From contig NZ_LMJT01000009.1 of NCBI RefSeq assembly GCF_001429395.1, positions 178,656 through 242,655 of the forward strand: DNA of 64,000 nt, in the 5' to 3' direction. The stretch is from Allobosea sp. Root381 (lineage in GTDB: Bacteria; Pseudomonadota; Alphaproteobacteria; Rhizobiales; Beijerinckiaceae). The notes beneath the pieces were generated by a model. It made no database searches, had not been told where the DNA came from, and saw only the letters and a list, made by a program, of their open reading frames with translations. This document shows, piece after piece, positions 44,601 to 53,150 of the stretch (position 1 is its first letter; each line of letters opens with the position of its first letter). Made by a program: the position numbers and the translations under genes.

Positions 44601-47600
44601 TCAGATCTCCGCTTCGGCTTCTCGCGACCCTTTGGCGCGTTCTTCGCGCATCCCGGCGTAATAGTCCTTGAGGTTCCAGCGATGCCTCGCCGCCACCTCC
44701 GCGATCGACCGTGTCTTCTGGAACTTGGAGGTTCCGATATCGCTATCGCCGAGCGCCTGGATCGCGAGATTCGGATAGATCACGAAGCAACGGTCGGGGA
44801 AGGCCCGGGTCGCCGCGCTCAGCGGCCCGATATCGTAGGGCAGGTCCATGCGCTTGGTGTGGTCCAGCAGGAAGGGCAGCACATCGAAGCGCATGCCCAC
44901 CGCATGCGAGCCTATCGCCGCGCCATTGGTCTGGTAGAGCATCGACGAGCGCCATTGCGCCCATGGCTCGCTCCAGTTGTACTGCAGGGTCCCGAGCTGG
45001 ACGATAAGCCAGTCATCCGGCAACTGCGCGACGGCCTCGGCGAAGAGCCGCTTGAAGTCGTTGTGGAAAACGGCGTCGTCGTCGAGGACGAGCAGCGTCT
45101 CGTCCTGGCTCTCCAGCGAGCGCTCGAGGATTGCCTCATAGGAGCGCAGATAGCCCCAGGCTCCGGCGGAGGCGATCGCCTTGCGCCCGGCCTCCGCCTC
45201 GATATGGGCGATGCGTGCCATCTGGCTCGGATAGCTCATATAGCGATCCCGCTCGGAGGTGATACGGGGCAACTCCGGCGCTACTCGATGCAGGGGCTGC
45301 GCTGCATAGGCGGCATATTCCGCGGCGGTTGCCGGCGCGGTTCCGTCGACCGCGCTGAAGCGCTCCGCGACGATGCCGGCCCGTGCCAGGCGCTCCGAGA
45401 CCTTTGCCCAGCGATCGGGGCGGCGGTCGAGATTGAGGACGCTGACGCGCTGGAAGACGTCGTTGACCGTGACGATCCGCTCGGAGCGCAGGGCAGTGCG
45501 AGGCGAGGCAGCACCCTTGATGCCGGGCCGGCCGTGCGCTCCCGCGGGCAGGTCGTGCGTGGCGAAGCTCCTGCCCTGACGCTGGGCAACCGCGGCGCGG
45601 GTGAGCAGGCAGTCTCCTCCAAGCAACGCTGCCAGCCCCTGCTTGCCGCGCTCGCTGGCGGTGCGTGCGAAAGCGAGGCAGCCCTTGCCCTTACCGCCCT
45701 TTCCCTGACCGGCGTTCCAGACAGTGAGGCCTTCGGCGTCGGCCGTCGGCCGAAGCAGGGCTCCCGCATCGGCGCCATCGCCGGGGTCCTTCGCCCGCAA
45801 GCCCTCGTCCAGCACGAGAAGGGCATCGAGCCCGAGCCGCTCGTGCAGGCTGTCGAGACAGGTGCCGAGCCCGCCCGAGAGCTTCGCCTTGTCGACGAGA
45901 TGCGTCTCATGCGGGATCCGCAGGTTCGCGATGGCCTCGCGGACGGCGTGGTCGGCGCCGTCATGGATAAGGATGACGACGAGCTCGGTCGAAGCGCGGC
46001 AGGCGCTCGCGACCGTGGTCCAATGCTCGGCGGCCTTGCCCAGGCCCTCGGCCGTCCCGGCGGCAATGGCGATGCCGATCTTGGCCCGTTCGCGGCTTGT
46101 GACCGTCAGCGGCCAGCTATGCCGCAGAACCGCATCCTGTACGTGCGAGCTGTCGAAGCGCGAGCGCGTTCGCTTGAGGGAGTGGCGATAGATCGTGTCG
46201 TTCGGGGCCGCATGCGTGTTCTCGCGCACCCAGTTCCCGGGCCGCGCCGGCGTCAGGATCGGCAGCCGGTTCTCCCGGGCGTGGAGCGAGAGCCAGACAT
46301 CCGCCGAGTTGCAGTACTTGAAATCGTCCCAGCGCATCGTGACGGCGCTCGCATGGAAGCAGAGCGCGTTGGTCGCACCGATATGCACACCGCGATCGAC
46401 CGCCAGCGCATCGCCGAAATGGAACGTCGCTGCGCGCGCGTCCGGCTCGTAGTATCGGGCGATCGGCTGGCGCAGCAGCACGCCATGTGCCGCGAAGATC
46501 GCGCGCTTGTCCTGCTCCGCCACCTTCGCCGTCATCACCTCGACGAAGTCGGGAGGGAAGATCAGGTCGTCGTCCACGATCACGCGGTAGCCGCCTTCGG
46601 CCCGATCCTTGTCTATCCAGAAGAACTTGCCCGCATCGCCGCGGTCGTCCCAATCCTGCGAGCGCCGCACCTCGATGCGCGGATGGTTCAGGAAGTCGGG
46701 CACGTCCGGATAGTTGTTGAGGAATACGCGCACCCGGTCGCATTGCGGCAGCAGGCTCGCCACGCAGTCCCGCAGCATCTCCCTGCGGCTCGGGATCGTC
46801 GCCAGCGACGCCAGCACCGGCTCCTTGACCCCCAGGCGCACCTCCTGCTGGTGGCCTTCCCCATCGATCCTGCGCAGGGCCGCCTTGCCGATCCGGTAAG
46901 CCGCCCCGGCCGGCGCATTGAGCATCAGCACATGGAATTTCAGCTGCTTCGCCCGATGCGGCGCGAAGGCGCGGATCGTCGTGCTGCCCTGACGCAGCAC
47001 GAAATCATGCCCGACCGAGAAACCCGCCTCCGTCTGGAGCCGAAGCACCGGGCTGCTCGCCCCCGGGCTCAGTTCATGCAGCTCGATCTCGACCTCGATC
47101 AGCCCGCCGCCCGCGCATGGGAAGGCGGGTCCGACGAAGCCGAGCCGGGGACAGGCCACGGCGGCATGGACGCGGCCACCGGCTTCGAGCGAGGTCTCGC
47201 CCTGGGCCCAGCCCTGGCCGAGCCAGCCTGCGGCAAAGTCCAGCTCGCCCAGAAGCTCCGCCGGGAGCGGTTCGGCGTCGGTCCCGGCCACCGCGGCGGG
47301 CAGCCTTGTCGTCGCCGGCTTCGGCCTGTCGCTGTAGCCCTTGACGAACCAGACATCGCGCTTGGGCGCGGGCGGCGCCTGCTCCGGCTCCCTGATTCCA
47401 AGGGCGGCCATCGCTTTGGCGATGTCGAAGGGGCCGGCAGGGTCGCAGATCTCATCGGCCAGCTCGCGATCGGCGATGGCGTTACCGATCGCCGTGGTGA
47501 GCTGCGAGGTCAGCTCGGCGAAGCCGTGCCGGAGCCTGTCGGAGAGACGCTCTTCCAGCGCGTGCCGCAGCGCCGCATCGGTCCGCGCGCCGAGGCGCTC

Positions 47601-48833
47601 GAGCTTGGCGTCCGCCTCGGTGGCGGCGATGAGCTGCAGCTCGAGCATCGCGCCGGCATCCAGCCTGGCCACCTTGCGCAGATCGGCGACATCGCTGCGC
47701 AGCGTGGCCAGCCCTCCCTGCAGATCCGACACGACGGAGCCCAGCGCAGCCAGCTGGCCGGTGATGGCGTGAAGCGCGTCGGCCAGTGCGGCCTGCTCCT
47801 GCTTCGCACCGGCTTGCTGTGCGCCTAGCTGGCCGGCGATGCCGTGCAGCGCGTCGGCCAGCGCGGTCTGCTGTTGCGTTGCTTCGGCTTGCTGCGCCGC
47901 CAGAGTGCCGCGCACGCCCGCTAGGACCTCCGCCTCGCGCAGCCGCAGCGTCTCGGCGGCGTCGAGCCGCTGCGCGGTGGTATCGTCCGCCGCGGACAGC
48001 TGTTCGACCTGCTGACGCAACTTCGTCAGCCGACGGTCGGCGCTGTTGGTTCGCTCCATCGCATCGATGTAGTGGAGCGAAAGCCGGTGCGAGAGATCGC
48101 CGACCTGCCCGGCGGAGCGCTCGCTCTTGCCCGGCACCCGGAAGATATGGGTCGGCGTATAGTTGTAGGAGCCGGCCGCGACATAGCCGAAGGGCTGCAA
48201 CAGCGCTGCGATGCGCCTGTAGTCCTCGGCCCGTGCGATCTCGAGCACCAGCACCGGCCTGTGCGCCTTCAGCAGTTCGGTCGCGCCCACGAGGACGTCG
48301 TATTCCGCGCCCTCGACATCGATCTTCAGCAGCGCCACCGGGCTTTCGATGGAAAGCCCGTCGAGTGGCACGATCTCGATGTCCCCCTGCTCGTCGGCCT
48401 CGACTGCGGCCATGCCAAGATTATGCGTCGCCGCGCCGCTCACCCTGCCCCGGCGGCGCTCGGCCCCGAGGGCGCAGCGGCGGATCTCGACGCGGTCCGC
48501 GAGGCCGTTGATCTCCAGGTTCCTGGCAAGCAGCGACGCTGCGTTTGGGTTCGGTTCGATGGCGATGACGCGGCAACCCATCACACCCGCGAAGAAGACG
48601 CTGTGGTTGCCGATATTGGCGCCGACATCGACGACGGTGGCTTCGCGCGGCACCATCGGCACGAGCGCGGCGAGCAGCTCGGCCTCGTAGAAGGCGCCGC
48701 TGCTGCGCATGATCGCAAGGAGATGGTCGTCGCGGTCGCTGTGGACGAAGCGGAATTCCTTGCCGCCATGGACGATGCGCGCAGCATTTTGCTCCTGCGC
48801 GTCGCTGGCGGTGGGCGGGGTCATCAGGTTCAT
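44601..48833 (-). CDS. Giant FkbM methyltransferase / coiled-coil / GT2-like / GT25 multidomain protein
   Basis: A 1410-residue cytoplasmic protein. Residues 1-230 are an FkbM-family SAM methyltransferase: VVDVGANIGNHSVFFAGV (about 66-83), AIEPNPNAASLL and LLKIDVEGAEYDVL (about 168-181). Residues 258-460 are a heptad-rich coiled coil with a near-repeat (TALADALHGIAGQLGAQQAGA / AALADALHAITGQLAAL). Residues about 490-660 form a beta-rich linker. Residues 668-908 are GT2-like (LASLATIPSRREMLRDCVASLLPQCDRV, VIVDDDLIFPPDF). Residues 918-1104 are a weaker GT-A-like block (LLVLDEGLR). Residues 1125-1395 are a GT25 (LgtB/Lpt-type) domain with VLNLDRRPDRW and LLVLDDDAVFHNDF. Enzymes for several glycan steps fused in one chain. 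In operon with TPR and GT-A genes. Confidence 0.82.
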   Translation of the reverse strand: MNLMTPPTASDAQEQNAARIVHGGKEFRFVHSDRDDHLLAIMRSSGAFYEAELLAALVPMVPREATVVDVGANIGNHSVFFAGVMGCRVIAIEPNPNAASLLARNLEINGLADRVEIRRCALGAERRRGRVSGAATHNLGMAAVEADEQGDIEIVPLDGLSIESPVALLKIDVEGAEYDVLVGATELLKAHRPVLVLEIARAEDYRRIAALLQPFGYVAAGSYNYTPTHIFRVPGKSERSAGQVGDLSHRLSLHYIDAMERTNSADRRLTKLRQQVEQLSAADDTTAQRLDAAETLRLREAEVLAGVRGTLAAQQAEATQQQTALADALHGIAGQLGAQQAGAKQEQAALADALHAITGQLAALGSVVSDLQGGLATLRSDVADLRKVARLDAGAMLELQLIAATEADAKLERLGARTDAALRHALEERLSDRLRHGFAELTSQLTTAIGNAIADRELADEICDPAGPFDIAKAMAALGIREPEQAPPAPKRDVWFVKGYSDRPKPATTRLPAAVAGTDAEPLPAELLGELDFAAGWLGQGWAQGETSLEAGGRVHAAVACPRLGFVGPAFPCAGGGLIEVEIELHELSPGASSPVLRLQTEAGFSVGHDFVLRQGSTTIRAFAPHRAKQLKFHVLMLNAPAGAAYRIGKAALRRIDGEGHQQEVRLGVKEPVLASLATIPSRREMLRDCVASLLPQCDRVRVFLNNYPDVPDFLNHPRIEVRRSQDWDDRGDAGKFFWIDKDRAEGGYRVIVDDDLIFPPDFVEVMTAKVAEQDKRAIFAAHGVLLRQPIARYYEPDARAATFHFGDALAVDRGVHIGATNALCFHASAVTMRWDDFKYCNSADVWLSLHARENRLPILTPARPGNWVRENTHAAPNDTIYRHSLKRTRSRFDSSHVQDAVLRHSWPLTVTSRERAKIGIAIAAGTAEGLGKAAEHWTTVASACRASTELVVILIHDGADHAVREAIANLRIPHETHLVDKAKLSGGLGTCLDSLHERLGLDALLVLDEGLRAKDPGDGADAGALLRPTADAEGLTVWNAGQGKGGKGKGCLAFARTASERGKQGLAALLGGDCLLTRAAVAQRQGRSFATHDLPAGAHGRPGIKGAASPRTALRSERIVTVNDVFQRVSVLNLDRRPDRWAKVSERLARAGIVAERFSAVDGTAPATAAEYAAYAAQPLHRVAPELPRITSERDRYMSYPSQMARIAHIEAEAGRKAIASAGAWGYLRSYEAILERSLESQDETLLVLDDDAVFHNDFKRLFAEAVAQLPDDWLIVQLGTLQYNWSEPWAQWRSSMLYQTNGAAIGSHAVGMRFDVLPFLLDHTKRMDLPYDIGPLSAATRAFPDRCFVIYPNLAIQALGDSDIGTSKFQKTRSIAEVAARHRWNLKDYYAGMREERAKGSREAEAEI

Positions 48834-48966
48834 CGGCTCAGGCCATCAAGCGACCAGGCGACGCCGCGCGCTAGCATCGAACCGAAAAGCGGAATGTCCC
48901 TTTCGGATGAGGCCGATGCTGAAACCAGGAGAGGGGTCGATCGCCTCCGGCAGGACGCGCGGCGAT

Positions 48967-50037
48967 CTAGGAAGCGACGCCCCGCAAGGCTTCTGCCCTA
49001 CGGCAATGCACGGCTTTGGTAATATCGTCGGCAAGGCCCCGCCCCATCGTATGCGCCGAAATGCGTGTAGCATTCTCGATGTGCTGAATAATGCGAAATT
49101 TCAAGAGATCGTCTGCCGATTCGTAACGATGGCTTGCGTGGCCGAAGAGGCCTGCCTCAGGATCGGAGCGAAGATACTCTAGGTAAATCGCGTACTCGGA
49201 GCTGGCGTTCCAGTACTGCCCCGAGTCGACGGCGTCGTGCAGCCTCGCAAAAAGATCGAGATCGAACTTGTAGTGCAGGATTCCGATCAGGCACGGGTCG
49301 TCCGCCTCGGGGGCGGGGGGCCAGATGAGGTGAGGATTATAGGCGACCTCGCCCGTTGCGAGCCGAAACAGCGGGTACTTGGTCAGTTCCGGGCGGAATT
49401 CCGGGTCAAGATGGCCCATGGCGCGCTGCCGCGGGCCGCCCGAGCGCGATGTCAGTCGGACGTTGCGATGCTCGCGATAAGTTCCAGCGTCGAAGAATGG
49501 ATACCATGCCCGGAGCGGCTCGTCCGGCGGCCTGGCCCAGGCCGCCATCGGTCCCTCGCGATACATGTCGACGAGCGCGCCGCGCGCGCGGCGCCGGCCC
49601 TGGCTATCAAGCAGCGACACAAGGCGCGACAGCGGCGCCGCGTCGCTGCCGGCGAAGACGCAATGCTCGTCCGCGTCGCAAAGCAGGTACCAGCGATCAC
49701 GGCCGAACCTCTCGATGACGTGCATGATCCAGCCATGCTTCCGCCGCCAGTCGAACCGGCCCTCGGCCGCGAAGAGGCGGACCTCCGGCTCGGCGGCGAG
49801 GTATTCGCGCGTGCCGTCCGTCGAGCCGTTGTCGATGATCGCGAAATGGCGGATGCCGAGGCGGCGATAATGCTGCAGGAAATCGGCGATGCGCGGCCGT
49901 TCGTTGCGCATCACCGACAGGACGATCGGCTGTTCCGGCGACGGCGCGCTCGCCCAGCGCCCGCTGATCTGGTCGAGCTTGGCCGCAGCTGCGACCGCGC
50001 GCACAAGCGCGACATCATCCGGCTCGCCAGTGCTCAT
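48967..50037 (-). CDS. Glycosyltransferase, GT2 (Glyco_tranf_2_4) type
   Basis: A 356-residue protein with no signal peptide. The core is IVLSVMRNERPRIADFLQHYRRLGIRHFAIIDNGSTDGTREYL (about residues 41-83) followed by RWYLLCDADEHCVF (DXD). The extended N-xE-x-P-R-I form and later LHYKFDLDLF resemble the Glyco_tranf_2_4/GT92 group that glycosylates surface polysaccharides or proteins. ATG at 50037, with GGAG 9 bases upstream. It is the first gene of the operon that continues into the giant protein (133-base gap). Confidence 0.85.
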   Translation of the reverse strand: MSTGEPDDVALVRAVAAAAKLDQISGRWASAPSPEQPIVLSVMRNERPRIADFLQHYRRLGIRHFAIIDNGSTDGTREYLAAEPEVRLFAAEGRFDWRRKHGWIMHVIERFGRDRWYLLCDADEHCVFAGSDAAPLSRLVSLLDSQGRRRARGALVDMYREGPMAAWARPPDEPLRAWYPFFDAGTYREHRNVRLTSRSGGPRQRAMGHLDPEFRPELTKYPLFRLATGEVAYNPHLIWPPAPEADDPCLIGILHYKFDLDLFARLHDAVDSGQYWNASSEYAIYLEYLRSDPEAGLFGHASHRYESADDLLKFRIIQHIENATRISAHTMGRGLADDITKAVHCRRAEALRGVAS

Positions 50038-50101
50038 TGCCGCGGACTCCGTAAGGCATGCATTGAACGAGCGGTGCCCCTCCAAGGATAAAGCAGGACC
50101 A

Positions 50102-50165
50102 TGCCTGCAAGGAGGGCATGACGGCAACCAAGATGTGCCTGCAACCAAATCTGCCTGCAACAAGG
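50102..50165. repeat. Short direct repeats TGCCTGCAA x3 in divergent promoter region
   Basis: TGCCTGCAA occurs at 50102, 50136 and 50152; the last two copies extend to TGCCTGCAAC-CAA/AAG. The cluster lies between divergent glycosyltransferase and aldo/keto-reductase genes and could be regulatory or a slippage remnant. Confidence 0.4.
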
Positions 50166-50299
50166 TCTGCCGGCAGGAAGCGGATTCTCGCGGTGCAGCG
50201 GCATTGCGCCCGCGGGCCGCCTCGATGAAAACTGCCGCAATGCGGCGGGGCCCTGCTGCGCGGGCGGCCGGTGCGCCGTTCGGAGGCGAAACTGGAGCG

Positions 50300-51145
50300 A
50301 TGAGGCCGATGAGCTTGAACCAGATCCCGACCATTCCGGCCAACGGTGCCGACATCCCGGCCTTCGGGCTGGGCACCTGGGAATTGCGGGAGGAGGTGGC
50401 GACGCAGATGGTCTCCGAGGCGTTGAGGCTGGGCGTCCGCCATATCGACACCGCCCGGCGCTACGCCAATGAGAAGCCCGTCGGCGAAGGCATCCGCGCC
50501 TCGGGCGTCCCGCGCGAGCAGGTCTTCGTGACCAGCAAGGTCTGGTGGGAGGATCTCGAGCCCGCGCGCTTCGAGGCTGCGGCCGACGCCGCGCTGGCCG
50601 ATCTCGATATCGGCCATCTCGACCTGCTGCTGATCCATTGGCCGAACCCGGCCGTGCCGCTGGCTGATACGCTGCGAGCCCTCGCGGCCGTGAAGCGCAA
50701 GGGGCTCGCGCGCCATGTCGGCGTCGCCAATTTCCCGGTCGCGCTTCTCGACGAGGCCGTCGCCCGCTGCGAGGAGCCGCTCGCCTGCAATCAGGTCGAG
50801 TTCCACCCTTATCTCGACCAATCCGGGCTGCTCGCTGCCTGCCGCAGGCACGGGGTGGCGCTCACCGCCTACAGCCCGCTCGCCATCGGCCGGATCGTCA
50901 AGGAGCCGCTGGTGGCGGAGATCGCGGTGGCGCGCGGACGCACGCCGGGGCAGATCGCGCTGCGCTGGCTGGTGCAGCAGGACGGGGTCGCGGTGATCCC
51001 GCGCTCTTCCAAGGCGGAGCGCATCCGTGAGAACGCATCGATCTTCGACTTCGCGCTGGCGGAGGAGGAGATGGCCCGGATCAAGGCGCTGGCCCGCCCG
51101 GACGGTCGCTTCGTCTCTCCGGCCTGGCATCCCGACTGGGATTGA
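50300..51145 (+). CDS. Aldo/keto reductase (2,5-diketo-D-gluconate reductase-like)
   Basis: A 281-residue NADPH-dependent AKR. The catalytic tetrad is visible as Asp and Tyr in DTARRYANE, Lys in TSKVWW and His in LLIHWPNP; the cofactor loop VIPRSSKAERIREN is near the C-terminus. The AKR5/DkgA-like form reduces 2-keto-sugar acids or simple aldehydes. ATG at 50300; the next in-frame ATG at 50309 is equally possible. Adjacent to a sugar-acid locus but transcribed separately and convergent with it. Confidence 0.88.
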   Translation: MRPMSLNQIPTIPANGADIPAFGLGTWELREEVATQMVSEALRLGVRHIDTARRYANEKPVGEGIRASGVPREQVFVTSKVWWEDLEPARFEAAADAALADLDIGHLDLLLIHWPNPAVPLADTLRALAAVKRKGLARHVGVANFPVALLDEAVARCEEPLACNQVEFHPYLDQSGLLAACRRHGVALTAYSPLAIGRIVKEPLVAEIAVARGRTPGQIALRWLVQQDGVAVIPRSSKAERIRENASIFDFALAEEEMARIKALARPDGRFVSPAWHPDWD

Positions 51146-51258
51146 GCCCCGCATGCGAGCCGCCACTACTGCAGCAGCGGGGGTGGCTCGGGCGGCGAAG
51201 AAAAAGGGCCTTAGACAATCGATCTGGGGCCTTGGGCGCTCCAACCCATTCTCCGCAG

Positions 51259-52263
51259 TTAACTCGCTCTTCGGCTTCTGGCCGCCGCGATAATGGACTG
51301 CTCCATGTTCGTGGCATCGGCGATGCCCTTCCCGGCAATATCGAAGGCCGTGCCGTGGGCCACCGTGAAGACCGGGATCGGGAGGCCGCCGATGAAATTC
51401 ACCAGATGGCCGAATTCCAGGATCTTGATCCCCGAATTGCCGTGGTCGTGGTACATGGACAGCACGATATCCAGCCCCAGCTTGTCGATATCGACGAACA
51501 CCGTGTCCGCCGGGATCGGCCCGACCACCTTGATCCCCTGGGCGCGCGCGTCGTCGCAGGCCGGGCCGATATCGGTCATTTCCTCCGTCCCCATCAGCCC
51601 GTCCTCGCCATTATGCGGGTTCAGGCCGGATACGCCGATCACGGGATCGGGCATCCCGACCATGGCGAGGCTCTCCCTGAGCACCAGGATCTGGTTGAGG
51701 ACCCGTTCGCGCGTGCACATGTCGGCCACGGCGCGCAGCGCGACATGGTTCGTCACCCGCGCCATGTTGTACTTGCGGCCCATCAGGATCTGGACCGACC
51801 GTCGTGCGCCCGTGTAGTGGCGCGCGATCTCCTCGAAGCCGGTGTGTTCGTGGCCCCCGTCCTTCATCGCGCGCTTGTTGTTCGGGGAAACGACGACGGA
51901 GTGGACCTCGCCCGCCATGCCCATCGCGATCGCCTTCGCGATGCTCGCGCCGCTGTAGCGCCCGCCCTCCGCCGAGATCTGGCCGAGCGGACAGGCCGCG
52001 AGATCGAGCGAGTCGAACGGCAGGATCTCCACGCTGCCCGGCTGCCCCTGCGCCTCGTTCGGATGATTGATAAGGCGCAGCGAGAGTTGCGCGTCGACGA
52101 GCGCGAGATCACGCTCGAACAAGGCCGGCGATCCCACGATGATCGGCGCAGCCGCCTGGCGGACCGCATCGTTCGCCATCGCCTTGAGAATGATTTCGGG
52201 CCCGATCCCTGCCGGATCACCATTCGACACGGCGACGATCGGCCTACCATCCTGAGTATACAT
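51259..52263 (-). CDS. PdxA-family NAD-dependent dehydrogenase (PdxA2-like)
   Basis: A 334-residue PdxA family enzyme. Motifs: VSNGDPAGIGPEIIL, GHEHTGFEEIARHY (metal His), NHVALRAVADM (metal His) and MYHDHGNSGIKILEF (metal His, with HDHG where PdxA has HDQG), then VAHGTAFDIAGKG. True PdxA makes pyridoxal precursors, but in this catabolic context a PdxA2-type oxidation of a phosphorylated tetronate or related sugar acid is more likely. It is the last gene of the tctC-udh-amidohydrolase-pdxA operon, 44 bases after its predecessor. ATG at 52263 preferred over 52311. Confidence 0.85.
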   Translation of the reverse strand: MYTQDGRPIVAVSNGDPAGIGPEIILKAMANDAVRQAAAPIIVGSPALFERDLALVDAQLSLRLINHPNEAQGQPGSVEILPFDSLDLAACPLGQISAEGGRYSGASIAKAIAMGMAGEVHSVVVSPNNKRAMKDGGHEHTGFEEIARHYTGARRSVQILMGRKYNMARVTNHVALRAVADMCTRERVLNQILVLRESLAMVGMPDPVIGVSGLNPHNGEDGLMGTEEMTDIGPACDDARAQGIKVVGPIPADTVFVDIDKLGLDIVLSMYHDHGNSGIKILEFGHLVNFIGGLPIPVFTVAHGTAFDIAGKGIADATNMEQSIIAAARSRRAS

Positions 52264-52307
52264 GCTCTCTGCTCTGCCTTGTGCGATGTTGGTATCGGCG
52301 AAACGGC

Positions 52308-53150
52308 TCAAACCTGCGGCGTCGGAAACCCGTAGAGGGACGCCGGGTTCTCCACGAAGATCCGCGCAATCTCTTCTTCGGTCAGAAGGCGCAGAAGCGA
52401 GGCGAGCGTGGCCGCCTCGTCGGGCTTGTCATCGGCCGGCAGGTTCGGGTGCGGGAAATTCAGCCCCCAGATGCAGCGGGCCGGCGCGGCTGCGACCAGT
52501 TCGGTCACGATCGCGGCCAGGCTCGAGAAGTCCGAGCGGCCGTCCCGCGTGAGATTGTAGGGCGCGGCGAGCTTGATCCATCCGCCGCCGGCCAGGAAGT
52601 CGAGCAATGCGCGGGCAGCCGGATCGTCCTTCGTCCCTCCCCGCGGAAGCCGCCCGATATGGTCGATCACGACGGGGACGGGCAGGGCGGCGAGCCGGGG
52701 ATAATGCGCGACGAGCGCATCGCCCTCGGCCTGCACGATCAGATGCCATCCCAGCCCGGCGACACGCTGCGCGGTCACGTCAATACGGCCGATATCGACA
52801 GCCTCGTCCTTGCGGAAGAGAAGGCGGACACCGCGAACGCCGCTGTCATGCCAGGCTTCCAGGCGCCCGTCCGGCGTCGCCGGATCGAGGAAGACGATCC
52901 CGCGGCTCGTCGGCGGTCCCAGTCGCGACAGGACGGCCAGAAGCGACGCCGGATCGGGATAGGCCTTCCCCTGGACGATGACGTGGCGGGAAAGGCCGAG
53001 GCGCCGGCAGACGGCCAGATAGTCCTCGACGTCGGCTCCGGCCTCGAACTGGCCCGAGCCGACCGGAAACGCCTCGCGAGGGGGGTAGATATGCGAGTGG
53101 CAGTCGCAGCTGCCCGGCGGCAGGGCGCGGATCGGAAGGTCCGCGCTCAC
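52308..53150 (-). CDS. Amidohydrolase-2 family hydrolase, galactarolactone-isomerase-like
   Basis: A 280-residue TIM-barrel protein of the amidohydrolase-2 group that includes D-galactarolactone isomerase and 2-pyrone-4,6-dicarboxylate hydrolase. DCHSHIYP (HxH) near residue 15, VVIDHIGRLPRG and IWGLNFPHPN (about residues 228-237) are visible. In many relatives the last motif is GTDWPHP with a catalytic Asp; here the Asp is Asn (about residue 231), as I recall for some galactarolactone isomerases. Overlaps the uronate dehydrogenase-like gene by 4 bases. Probably opens or isomerises the lactone made by that enzyme. Confidence 0.8.
   Translation of the reverse strand: MSADLPIRALPPGSCDCHSHIYPPREAFPVGSGQFEAGADVEDYLAVCRRLGLSRHVIVQGKAYPDPASLLAVLSRLGPPTSRGIVFLDPATPDGRLEAWHDSGVRGVRLLFRKDEAVDIGRIDVTAQRVAGLGWHLIVQAEGDALVAHYPRLAALPVPVVIDHIGRLPRGGTKDDPAARALLDFLAGGGWIKLAAPYNLTRDGRSDFSSLAAIVTELVAAAPARCIWGLNFPHPNLPADDKPDEAATLASLLRLLTEEEIARIFVENPASLYGFPTPQV

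Noticed and set aside
44517..47828. Plus-strand open frame of 1103 codons
   Set aside because: It lies wholly antisense to the giant FkbM/GT gene and the TPR gene, is rich in Arg, Ala and Gly, and shows no domain. Such long shadows are common in high-GC DNA.
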